Assembly: GCA_014896635.1 (NCBI GenBank)
Contig: JADBKA010000245.1
Span: forward strand, 1 to 7,184
From: Ktedonobacteraceae bacterium
Lineage (GTDB): Bacteria; Chloroflexota; Ktedonobacteria; Ktedonobacterales; Ktedonobacteraceae
Reading direction: 5' to 3'
Length of the DNA: 7,184 bases
Part shown: piece by piece, positions 1 through 5,287 of the stretch
Numbering within the stretch: the first letter of the stretch is position 1
Layout of the letters: the number at the start of each line of letters is the position of its first letter
Notes under the pieces: model-generated
Told to the model about the DNA's origin: nothing
The model's input: only the letters and a program-made list of their open reading frames with translations
Database searches by the model: none
Translations under genes and position numbers: made by a program

Positions 1-55
1 ATGTATGCTGTTGTATCGGCGCATCTTCGCCGAAGAGAGATTCTTGCTGCGTCAT
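1..55 (-). CDS. probable 5' end of an unidentified gene, cut by the left window edge
   Basis: On the minus strand an ATG at 55-53 opens 18 codons with no stop up to the window edge, reading MTQQESLFGEDAPIQQHT. The composition is protein-like, and 'QESLF' resembles the QL(S/D)LF motif by which replication and repair proteins bind the DNA polymerase sliding clamp. N-termini of this style occur in RarA/MgsA-type AAA ATPases and some other DNA-repair proteins, but 18 residues cannot identify the family. The only nearby Shine-Dalgarno-like sequence is AGGG, 14 nt upstream, which is far. A strong AAAGGAG at 80-86 is too distant for this ATG. The frame is open upstream only to a TGA at 92-94, with no other obvious start. 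It lies downstream of the chromate-transporter genes on the same strand, beyond a hairpin cluster. Confidence 0.42.
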   Translation of the reverse strand, partial: MTQQESLFGEDAPIQQHT

Positions 56-81
56 GTTTTTCGTTGCTGCCCTGTCTTTCT

Positions 82-115
82 CCTTTTTCCCTCAAAAGAG
101 AAAAAAGGGGAAAAA
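82..115. repeat. A/T-rich hairpin, copy 1 of a two-copy noncoding repeat
   Basis: Pyrimidine-rich 82-92 (CCTTTTTCCCT) folds back on purine-rich 97-108 (AGAGAAAAAAGG) across the loop CAAA, giving about 11 pairs with one C-A mismatch and one bulged A. A similar sequence in the same orientation lies at 3962-3996, also noncoding. The two share about four fifths of their bases when a 2-nt gap is allowed near position 90. A further short inverted pair, AAAAA-GAG-TTTTT, follows at 111-123. It could be a small dispersed repeat, a terminator-type hairpin or coincidence in low-complexity DNA. Confidence 0.35.
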
Positions 116-122
116 GAGTTTT

Positions 123-169
123 TCGGGGGGACACCCCCGAGGCCCCCGCCAGGGGGCTTTGCCTCCTGG
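123..169 (-). terminator. cluster of G/C-rich hairpins downstream of the chrA-like genes
   Basis: Three inverted repeats are packed together. Arms 123-129 and 134-140 form a perfect 7-bp stem (TCGGGGG/CCCCCGA) with a 4-nt loop. Arms 142-147 and 152-157 form a 6-bp stem (GCCCCC/GGGGGC). Arms 149-157 and 161-169 form a 9-bp stem (CCAGGGGGC/GCCTCCTGG) with one G-T pair. The last two share bases and exclude each other. The cluster begins 21 bp past the stop of the last transporter gene. On the minus strand the distal stem is followed by AAAAACTC and then a T5 run, so the U-tract is displaced by about 8 nt and the terminator is not canonical. It may instead be an interspersed palindromic repeat. 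Confidence 0.5.
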
Positions 170-190
170 ACCTCCCCTCTGGGCCTCTGT

Positions 191-703
191 CTAATAGTAA
201 ATCACATAGCCGGCGATGCCGGCCAGCGCCAGAATGGCGATCAAGGGAACGCGGCGTGTCAGGGCCAGGCCGAAGGCTGTCACAGCTATCAGCCAGCCGC
301 GCCAGTCCACGCCGGGCTGGCGTAGAATTGACCAGACAACGGTCAGCATAGCGCCGACGATGGCAAGCGAGATCCCACGCATAAAGCCAGGCACCCAGCG
401 TTGATGCTCAATGCGGTTATAGGTCGCTGAGACAACCAGCACCAGCAGCGGCGGCAGCGTAATGGCGATCAGAGCCAGGAATGCACCCACAAAACCGTAG
501 GTCAGATAGCCCAGGCTGATCACCCACAGACCGTTGGGACCGGGGCTGATCTGCCCGATAGCCACCGCCTGACCGAAATCAGCATCGCTGGCCCAGTGCG
601 GCTCGATCAGATCCTGGTGCAGGCTCGGCAGGTTGCTCAGGCCACCGCTGGAGAAGAGCGAAGCTTTGAGGAAGAGCAGAAAGTACAGCAGCGGATTAAT
701 CAT
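191..703 (-). CDS. ChrA-family (CHR) transporter, C-terminal-type half protein
   Basis: This is an integral membrane protein of the chromate ion transporter family, 170 residues. It encodes one of the two homologous halves that long ChrA proteins carry in a single chain. The family features visible are FSSGGL (17-22), the diagnostic PGPNG (54-58) and the Gly/Pro-rich helix after it (GYLTYGFVGAFLALIAITLPP, 65-85, quoted as a region only by its ends G65 and P85). Several hydrophobic segments follow, the last near 152-169. I chose the ATG at 703 because the protein then starts with the usual MINPLLYFLLFLKAS-type N-terminus and has GAGGAG 7 nt upstream; an in-frame start at 754 would add 17 polar residues unlike the family. 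The start overlaps the stop of the partner gene by 8 nt, implying translational coupling. Family members form chromate/sulfate exporters as heteromeric pairs, as in Bacillus YwrA/YwrB, but many CHR homologues do not act on chromate, so the substrate is open. Confidence 0.88.
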   Translation of the reverse strand: MINPLLYFLLFLKASLFSSGGLSNLPSLHQDLIEPHWASDADFGQAVAIGQISPGPNGLWVISLGYLTYGFVGAFLALIAITLPPLLVLVVSATYNRIEHQRWVPGFMRGISLAIVGAMLTVVWSILRQPGVDWRGWLIAVTAFGLALTRRVPLIAILALAGIAGYVIYY

Positions 704-1334
704 GCGCGATCTCCTCGCTCTGCCGTTTTCCCTGCTGCGCGGGCGTTTGCTCACGCCAGCGTGTGAAGAGCAGCATGGCGAGCAGGGCCGCGCCGAGCAG
801 CACCAGGATCACCGGGAGATGCAGGACGATCAGTGCAACAGTGCAGACTACCACTAGAGCGAGTGACAGCGCCAGTCGCATCCAGCCTTCGGCGTGCGCG
901 CGCTTCACCTGCGGCATGACGAGGCTCAGACCGACCATCAGCATCAGGCCGGCGGTGGCCGGTACAACGCCTTTGACCACTGCCTGCACCAGCGCAAAAT
1001 GCTGCACCAGGCTATAGCCGGCAGTGAGCAGGCAGGTGATGGTTGCACTGGGCAGCAGCATGCCTGCCAGCGAGACGATAATGCCGCGCACACCACCGAA
1101 TTTGCGACCAATCAGCACGGTCAGCGCAATCAGGTTAATGCCGGGGGTAAAATAACACTGATTGTTAAAGAGGATAAATTCTTCAATACTGAGCCAGCCC
1201 GTCCGCTCGACGAACGCGCGCTGGATCAGAAATAGCGTGGATGCGCCACCGCCGAACGATTGCAGGCCGATGCCGCTCCAGATGCGAAACAGTTGCCATA
1301 TAGTGGGCCGGCTGAGATGTTGTACAGATTGCAT
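696..1334 (-). CDS. ChrA-family (CHR) transporter, N-terminal-type half protein
   Basis: Partner half of the split CHR transporter, 212 residues from the ATG at 1334. The N-terminal IWQLFRIWSGIGLQSFGGG (12-30) matches the start of ChrA halves, where FGGP/FGGG is a family signature. TPGIN (63-67) stands where PGPN is normal, and GGVRGIIVSLAGMLLPS (80-96) matches the following conserved helix. Hydrophobic segments continue to about 190, then a polar tail (191-212) ends the chain. In-frame alternatives at 1391 (ATG) and 1400 (GTG) add a basic stretch and lack a Shine-Dalgarno site, while 1334 has AAAGG 10 nt upstream, so 1334 is preferred without certainty. It follows the phosphorylase gene after 75 nt and overlaps the second half by 8 nt. 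The two products probably form a membrane heterodimer. Substrate is uncertain: chromate or another oxyanion. Confidence 0.85.
   Translation of the reverse strand: MQSVQHLSRPTIWQLFRIWSGIGLQSFGGGASTLFLIQRAFVERTGWLSIEEFILFNNQCYFTPGINLIALTVLIGRKFGGVRGIIVSLAGMLLPSATITCLLTAGYSLVQHFALVQAVVKGVVPATAGLMLMVGLSLVMPQVKRAHAEGWMRLALSLALVVVCTVALIVLHLPVILVLLGAALLAMLLFTRWREQTPAQQGKRQSEEIAHD
711..716 (-). promoter_or_regulatory. ribosome binding site fixing the second chrA-half start
   Basis: GAGGAG on the minus strand lies 7 nt before the ATG at 703, inside the 3' end of the upstream partner gene. It decides in favour of 703 over the longer in-frame start at 754. Confidence 0.75.
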
Positions 1335-1409
1335 GTCTCGGAAGCCTTTTCTAGCAAGGGATGAACGACTTTTCTTCCTGTTATACAACATCCGGCCCAC
1401 AGCATGCGG

Positions 1410-2723
1410 CTACGGGCGAATCACGTCCACGATTAGTGGACCCGGCTGCACCGGTTCCTCACTCCAACGATAGCAGGCCAGCAGTTCCGGCTGAACGGCG
1501 GCTGCCTCATCCTCGCTGCGCGCATGGATCTCGATCAGAGGATCGCCCTGCCGGCAGTAATCGCCGATTTTCGCCTGCAAAATAAAGCCGGTGCGATGAT
1601 CTATCGGGTCGCCTTTTTTGAAGCGGCCTGCGCCCAGCCGCATACTCGCCAGCCCGATCTGTTCGGCCTGAATGGCTGCGATGTAGCCGCTATGCGGAGC
1701 CGTCTGCATGGCGCGCACAGGAGCCGCCGGCAGCAGTTCGGGATGTTCGACCTGATTCGCGTCTCCCCCCTGTGCTGCCACCACCTCGGCGAATTTCGCC
1801 ACTCCGGCGCCTGAATTGACTGCCTGCCTGACCTGCTGCATGGCCTCGGCCATATCGCGCGCCTTGCCGGTCAGCAGTAGCAGCTCTGCAACCTCATGAT
1901 AGCAGAGGTCGGAGACATCGCGCGGTCCCTCGCCGCGTAGAATAGCGATGGCCTCGGCCACCTCCAGCGCGTTACCGACGGCGCGTCCCAGAGGCTGCTC
2001 CATCGACGTGATCGCGGCTGCCGTCTGCATACCCGCTGCACGACCAATTTCAACCATCGTCACGGCCAGCTCACGCGCCATCTCTACCGTTTTCATAAAA
2101 GCGCCGGAGCCGAATTTGACATCGAGCAGCAGATGCGAGCCACCGATAGCCAGCTTCTTGCTCATGATGCTGGCGGCGATGAGGGGAATACTCTCGATAG
2201 TCGTAGTAACGTCGCGCAGAGCGTATAGCTTACCGTCGGCAGGCGCCAGTTCGTCTGACTGGCCGGCGATGACGATATGATGCTGCTCCAGGATATGCAG
2301 GAATTCGGTACGTGAAAGCGCCGTGCGAAAACCGCGCAGCGCTTCGAGCTTGTCAACGGTACCGCCGGTATGGCCCAGACCGCGCCCGCTCATCTTGCTG
2401 ACCGCGACACCACACGCTGCCACCAGTGGAGCAACGGCCAGCGTCACTTTGTCGCCTACGCCGCCCGTGCTGTGCTTATCCACAACGGGCGAGATCCTAT
2501 CGCGTACATGCAACTGCTCGCCGGAGCGCGCCATTGCCAGCGTTAGATCGCTGGTTTCACGTGCATCCATGCCGCGCCAGAAAACAGCCATCAGCCAGGC
2601 AGCGGCCTGGTAGTCAGGAAGCGCGTCGCGCGTATACTGCTCGATAAACCAGTCGATCTCGGCAGTGCTGAGAGCTGTGCCGTCTCGCTTCTTGCGAATC
2701 AGTTCTAAGATCTGCATGTTCAT
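1410..2723 (-). CDS. pdp: pyrimidine-nucleoside phosphorylase (thymidine phosphorylase family)
   Basis: Cytoplasmic enzyme of pyrimidine salvage: it cleaves uridine, deoxyuridine or thymidine with phosphate into free base and (deoxy)ribose 1-phosphate. At 437 residues it has the normal family length (about 430-440). Visible parts are the N-terminal helical domain (1-65), the phosphate-binding loop KHSTGGVGDK (83-92), the family signature SGRGLGHTGGTVDKLE (112-127), the base-binding YALRDVT (R170) and S185/K189 in SIMSKK, and the C-terminal PYNP domain (about 345-418). Aligned to E. coli DeoA, K83, R170, S185 and K189 fall on K84, R171, S186 and K190. K110 falls where thymidine-specific enzymes have Met and Bacillus-type pyrimidine-nucleoside phosphorylases have Lys, which favours the broad-specificity enzyme. 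The first ATG (2723) has AGGG about 10 nt upstream; an ATG two codons later is also possible. It starts 20 nt after the Rho-like gene, so the two are probably co-transcribed. Family assignment is secure; the split between pdp and deoA is less so. Confidence 0.94.
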   Translation of the reverse strand: MNMQILELIRKKRDGTALSTAEIDWFIEQYTRDALPDYQAAAWLMAVFWRGMDARETSDLTLAMARSGEQLHVRDRISPVVDKHSTGGVGDKVTLAVAPLVAACGVAVSKMSGRGLGHTGGTVDKLEALRGFRTALSRTEFLHILEQHHIVIAGQSDELAPADGKLYALRDVTTTIESIPLIAASIMSKKLAIGGSHLLLDVKFGSGAFMKTVEMARELAVTMVEIGRAAGMQTAAAITSMEQPLGRAVGNALEVAEAIAILRGEGPRDVSDLCYHEVAELLLLTGKARDMAEAMQQVRQAVNSGAGVAKFAEVVAAQGGDANQVEHPELLPAAPVRAMQTAPHSGYIAAIQAEQIGLASMRLGAGRFKKGDPIDHRTGFILQAKIGDYCRQGDPLIEIHARSEDEAAAVQPELLACYRWSEEPVQPGPLIVDVIRP

Positions 2724-2743
2724 TCCCGGCCCTGCGCTACCGT

Positions 2744-3685
2744 CTATGCCTGGCGGTTAATGGCTGCGACGAGTTGCGCGTTCGAGTTCGTCTTTTCAAA
2801 GAGTTTCAACATCTGCTCGGCGCCTTCGCGGCGTGGCAAATTGGCCATGCGACGCCGCACAACGGTCATGGCTCGCAGCTCATCGGCAGAGAGGAGCCGT
2901 TCCTCCTGGCGTGTACTTGAAGCCAGGACGTCAATGGCAGGGAAAATACGCCGCTCTGCCAGCTCGCGCGAGAGGCGGATCTCCAGATTACCGGTGCCTT
3001 TGAACTCTTCGTATACCACCTCGTCCAGCCGGCTGCCAGTCTCGACGAGACAACTGGCAACGATGGTCAGACTACTCCCTTCTTCGAGCGCACGAGCCGC
3101 GCCGAAGACGCGCCGCCCGACTTCCAGCGCATGCGCGTCGATGCCGCCGGAAAGCGTGCGACTGCCGTAGCCGCCTCGCATGCCACGCCCCCCACGCCAC
3201 ATTTCAGTGCTCAGGTTATGGGCGCGGGCCAGGCGCGTGAGCGAGTCCAGGATCATCACAACGTCGTTGCCCTGCTCAACAGCGATCTTCGCATCATGGA
3301 GCGCCCGCTCCACCACACGACCATGACGAGTGATCTGCTGATCAAAGCTGGAAGCGTATAGTCGCACCTGCTCGCCCCGTATCTCCGTACGCCAGTCGGT
3401 GACTTCCTCTGGCCGTTCATCGACGAGACAGAGAAAGACATACGCGCGGGGATGATTTTGTAGAATCGCCGTAGCGATCTGGCGCAGGATCGTCGTCTTG
3501 CCAGCTTTGGGCGGCGCGACGACCAGCGCCCGCTGACCAAATCCTAACGGGATAAGCAGGTCAATCAGACGAGGCGCGATCAGATCTGCGCTGGTCTCCA
3601 GCGTAATCCGCCGATTGGGATGGATCGGGGTCAATTTGTCAAAAGCAGTTCGCGTTGATGCCACCTGTTGTTCTTTACTCTTCAT
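2744..3685 (-). CDS. Rho-type ATPase lacking the N-terminal RNA-binding domain
   Basis: RecA-fold ATPase of the transcription termination factor Rho family: such proteins form hexameric rings that translocate along RNA and release it from RNA polymerase. From the ATG at 3685 it is 313 residues against about 420 or more for normal Rho. It starts just before the motor domain, with FDKLTPIHP (15-23). Core motifs are intact: Walker A PPKAGKT (58-64), DERPEE with the catalytic Glu (E90), Walker B VVMILD (142-147), R-loop region EEFKGTGN (226-233), R246, and arginine finger R259 in SSTR. The OB/cold-shock-like primary RNA-binding domain is absent, and nothing like it is visible upstream in any minus-strand frame. 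The Q-loop (158-179) is about 11 residues longer than usual and contains RGGRGMRGGYG (164-174). W98 replaces the Met of the E. coli bicyclomycin pocket (M219). The in-frame extension to a GTG at 3835 does not resemble Rho. The Shine-Dalgarno site is weak (AGG, about 14 nt upstream). Probably a paralogue beside a full-length Rho elsewhere. Confidence 0.87.
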   Translation of the reverse strand: MKSKEQQVASTRTAFDKLTPIHPNRRITLETSADLIAPRLIDLLIPLGFGQRALVVAPPKAGKTTILRQIATAILQNHPRAYVFLCLVDERPEEVTDWRTEIRGEQVRLYASSFDQQITRHGRVVERALHDAKIAVEQGNDVVMILDSLTRLARAHNLSTEMWRGGRGMRGGYGSRTLSGGIDAHALEVGRRVFGAARALEEGSSLTIVASCLVETGSRLDEVVYEEFKGTGNLEIRLSRELAERRIFPAIDVLASSTRQEERLLSADELRAMTVVRRRMANLPRREGAEQMLKLFEKTNSNAQLVAAINRQA

Positions 3686-3846
3686 TATTTTCAAGCAACC
3701 TGATAAAAAGACTTCTGTCAGTCTGGCGCTCCAGGAAGGGATGGATACGCACACTACCGCAGGCACATGAATCTGTTGGGGATCAAAGGCAGTAAAGTAC
3801 CGCAAGAGACCAGGTACCGGACACTGCAATAGCACTTTCTGCTAAT

Positions 3847-3875
3847 ACTATACCACTGGCGCACACTTCCCGCAA
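3847..3875 (-). promoter_or_regulatory. promoter for the rho-like/phosphorylase/transporter genes
   Basis: On the minus strand, TTGCGG (3875-3870) and TATAGT (3852-3847) are separated by exactly 17 nt. TG stands one base before the -10 box, giving an extended -10 (TGG-TATAGT). A start near 3840 would leave a leader of about 155 nt before the ATG at 3685, long enough to hold regulation, although no clear terminator/antiterminator pair is visible in it. The match to a housekeeping sigma promoter is good. Confidence 0.62.
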
Positions 3876-3961
3876 CTTTCGGCGCCACTTATCCCCAGGG
3901 CTATTGTAGAATTCTCTTTGCCGCTTGCAGCAGCAGATGAAAGAAGAAAAGAATTCAGGGG

Positions 3962-3996
3962 CCTTTTTCTCTCTCAAAGGAGAAACACAGGAAAAA
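3962..3996. repeat. A/T-rich hairpin, copy 2 of a two-copy noncoding repeat
   Basis: It begins CCTTTTTC as copy 1 does, continues through TCAAAGGAGAAA, and ends GGAAAAA, in the same orientation and order as 82-115. TTTCTC (3966-3971) pairs with GAGAAA (3980-3985), plus one T-G pair, around a loop of six bases. The 3' part is more diverged than in copy 1. The function is unknown, and low base complexity limits the weight of the similarity. Confidence 0.33.
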
Positions 3997-4085
3997 TTGT
4001 AGCTCCGCCTTCCCAACAGAGTCATAAATGGCGGGATTCAGGACACACCGCGCCAGTGAATAGCATGTCCCCCGGTCCCTCGTTT

Positions 4086-4094
4086 TGCTATAAT
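4086..4094 (+). promoter_or_regulatory. extended -10 promoter of the CoA-transferase gene
   Basis: TGC followed by a perfect TATAAT (4089-4094) makes a consensus extended -10 element. No good -35 hexamer lies at 16-18 nt (the best is TGTCCC at 4066-4071), which is common for extended -10 promoters. The predicted start is near 4101, giving a 5' leader of about 45 nt. Confidence 0.62.
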
Positions 4095-4106
4095 AACAAT
4101 GTTAAG

Positions 4107-4117
4107 CCTGAATCAGG
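4107..4117 (+). promoter_or_regulatory. inverted repeat just past the transcription start, possible operator
   Basis: CCTGA-A-TCAGG is a perfect inverted repeat with 5-base arms and a one-base centre, lying at about +7 to +17 relative to the predicted start. Its position suits a repressor site. It is short enough to be chance, and no regulator gene is adjacent. Confidence 0.25.
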
Positions 4118-4136
4118 TCCGAATGATCAAGCCGCT

Positions 4137-4141
4137 GGAGG
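4137..4141 (+). promoter_or_regulatory. ribosome binding site of the CoA-transferase gene
   Basis: GGAGG lies 4 nt before the ATG at 4146. The spacing is tighter than usual, but the match is strong and it fixes this start over upstream in-frame codons. Confidence 0.75.
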
Positions 4142-4145
4142 TTTC

Positions 4146-5285
4146 ATGGACGCAGCTCTTTCCGACGTGGTTGTCATTGATCTCTCACGTATTTTCGCCG
4201 GTCCTTTCTGCACGATGCTCCTGGGCGACCTGGGAGCGACCGTCATTAAAATTGAGCAGCCAGGCAGAGGTGACGACACCCGTTTTTTCGGCCCCCCTTA
4301 TGCTGCCGGTGAAAGCGCCTACTATCTGGGACTGAATCGCAATAAGTACAGTATAACGCTCGATTTTAGCTTGCCTGAGGGGAAACAGCGTCTGCTTGAG
4401 CTGATTGAGGGAGCGACGGTACTGGTAGAGAATTTTCGCCCCGGCACGCTGGCTCGCCAGGGCCTGGGATACGAAGATCTGCGCCAGCTCAATCCAGGAC
4501 TGATCTATTGCTCGATCAGCGGCTACGGCCAGGATGGCCCGTACCGGCAGCGTCCGGGCTACGATTTTGTAGCGCAGGCCGAAGCGGGTATCATGGCAGT
4601 TACCGGCGAAGTCGAAGGCGAACCGCAGCGCGTGGGTACGCCGGTGGGCGATATATCCGCCGGTATGTATGCCTGCCTGGCGATTCTGGCCGCTCTCCAT
4701 GCCCGCCAGCGCACCGGCAAAGGCCAGTACATTGATATTTCACTGCTCGAATCGACCGTCTCGCTGCTCGGCAATGTTGCCGCCAACCATCTCATTTCGG
4801 GCAAAGAGGCGCCGCGCTACGGCAATGAGCACCCCAACATCGTGCCTTACCAGGCATTTCGTACACGCGACAGTGCCATCGTCGTCTCCTGCGGCAATGA
4901 CCGGCTCTACCAGGCACTCTGCCGCCTGCTGGAGCGCGAAGATCTGGCGAGCGATCCGCGTTTCGTGAGCAATCCGCAGCGCGTCATACATCGAAAAGAG
5001 CTGATTCCGGAACTGCAAAAGCAATTTCTATTGCGTGATAGCGAGGACTGGCTGACAGCACTGCGCGCTGCCGGCATACCATGCGGCCCGATCAACACAG
5101 TGAGCCAGGTCTTCAACGATCCACAGATCCGCGCGCGCGGCCTGGTCTGGGAATGCGAGCATCCTACCGCTGGCACGATTCGCCTCTGCGGCTCTCCCAT
5201 CCATATGTCAGAGACGCCTGCGCGTCTGTTCAAGGCGCCGCCGCTGCTGGGAGAAGATAACGCGAAATTTAATAGTGAAAGTTGA
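4146..5285 (+). CDS. family III CoA-transferase (CaiB/BaiF family)
   Basis: Cytoplasmic enzyme that moves coenzyme A between carboxylic acids, working as an interlocked dimer through an aspartyl-CoA anhydride. It has 379 residues, a normal length. Family features are the N-terminal VVVIDLSRIFAGPFCTMLLGDLGATVIKIE (8-37, a run given by its ends V8 and E37), the nucleotide-site region RGDDTR (41-46), ENFRPG (95-100), SISGYGQDGPY (123-133), RPGYDFVAQAEAG (136-148), and the catalytic aspartate in PVGDISAG, which is D169 as in formyl-CoA transferase Frc. KGQYIDISLLES (192-203) and the C-terminal GIPCGPINT (310-318) are also typical. An upstream in-frame extension to 3918 crosses the promoter and is rejected. 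The gene has its own promoter and no co-oriented neighbour, so the acid substrates cannot be inferred; carnitine, oxalate, succinate/glutarate and mesaconate-type enzymes all share this fold. The stop lies 8 bp from the stop of the convergent polyphosphate kinase gene. Confidence 0.92.
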   Translation: MDAALSDVVVIDLSRIFAGPFCTMLLGDLGATVIKIEQPGRGDDTRFFGPPYAAGESAYYLGLNRNKYSITLDFSLPEGKQRLLELIEGATVLVENFRPGTLARQGLGYEDLRQLNPGLIYCSISGYGQDGPYRQRPGYDFVAQAEAGIMAVTGEVEGEPQRVGTPVGDISAGMYACLAILAALHARQRTGKGQYIDISLLESTVSLLGNVAANHLISGKEAPRYGNEHPNIVPYQAFRTRDSAIVVSCGNDRLYQALCRLLEREDLASDPRFVSNPQRVIHRKELIPELQKQFLLRDSEDWLTALRAAGIPCGPINTVSQVFNDPQIRARGLVWECEHPTAGTIRLCGSPIHMSETPARLFKAPPLLGEDNAKFNSES

Positions 5286-5287
5286 TG

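Larger units (their letters stand above)
3686..4145. other. 460-bp divergent intergenic control region
   Basis: This stretch separates the minus-strand rho-like gene from the plus-strand CoA-transferase gene. It holds the leader of the rho-like gene (about 3686-3840), its promoter (3847-3875), a pyrimidine/purine-rich hairpin (3962-3996), and the CoA-transferase promoter, an inverted repeat and a ribosome binding site (4086-4141). Open frames crossing it have no recognisable protein features and are judged noncoding. Between 3876 and 3961, and between 3997 and 4085, nothing specific was seen apart from purine-rich runs and two GAATTC sites (3909 and 3951). Confidence 0.7.

Noticed and set aside
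24..36. Palindrome TCTTCGCCGAAGA near the left edge
   Set aside because: It lies inside the probable coding start on the minus strand and is short; probably a by-product of the codons.
1..351. Open plus-strand frames over the left intergenic region
   Set aside because: They are Arg/Pro/Ser-rich, run antisense through the transporter gene and the hairpin cluster, and resemble no protein family.
704..754. Longer start for the second ChrA half
   Set aside because: It adds 17 arginine-rich residues unlike the family, while the ATG at 703 has GAGGAG 7 nt upstream.
1335..1409. Possible separate promoter for the transporter pair (TATAAC on the minus strand near 1380-1386)
   Set aside because: No -35-like hexamer lies at a proper distance, so it was not listed as a promoter; co-transcription with the phosphorylase gene is simpler.
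3686..3835. In-frame 50-residue N-terminal extension of the rho-like gene from a GTG
   Set aside because: The added residues have no resemblance to the Rho N-terminal domain, the GTG would lie about 5 nt from the predicted transcript start with no ribosome site, and the ATG at 3685 starts right at a natural domain edge. It is kept only as an open question in the findings.
3918..4145. Longer start for the CoA-transferase
   Set aside because: The extension runs through the extended -10 promoter and lacks family resemblance; the ATG at 4146 has GGAGG before it and gives the standard N-terminus.
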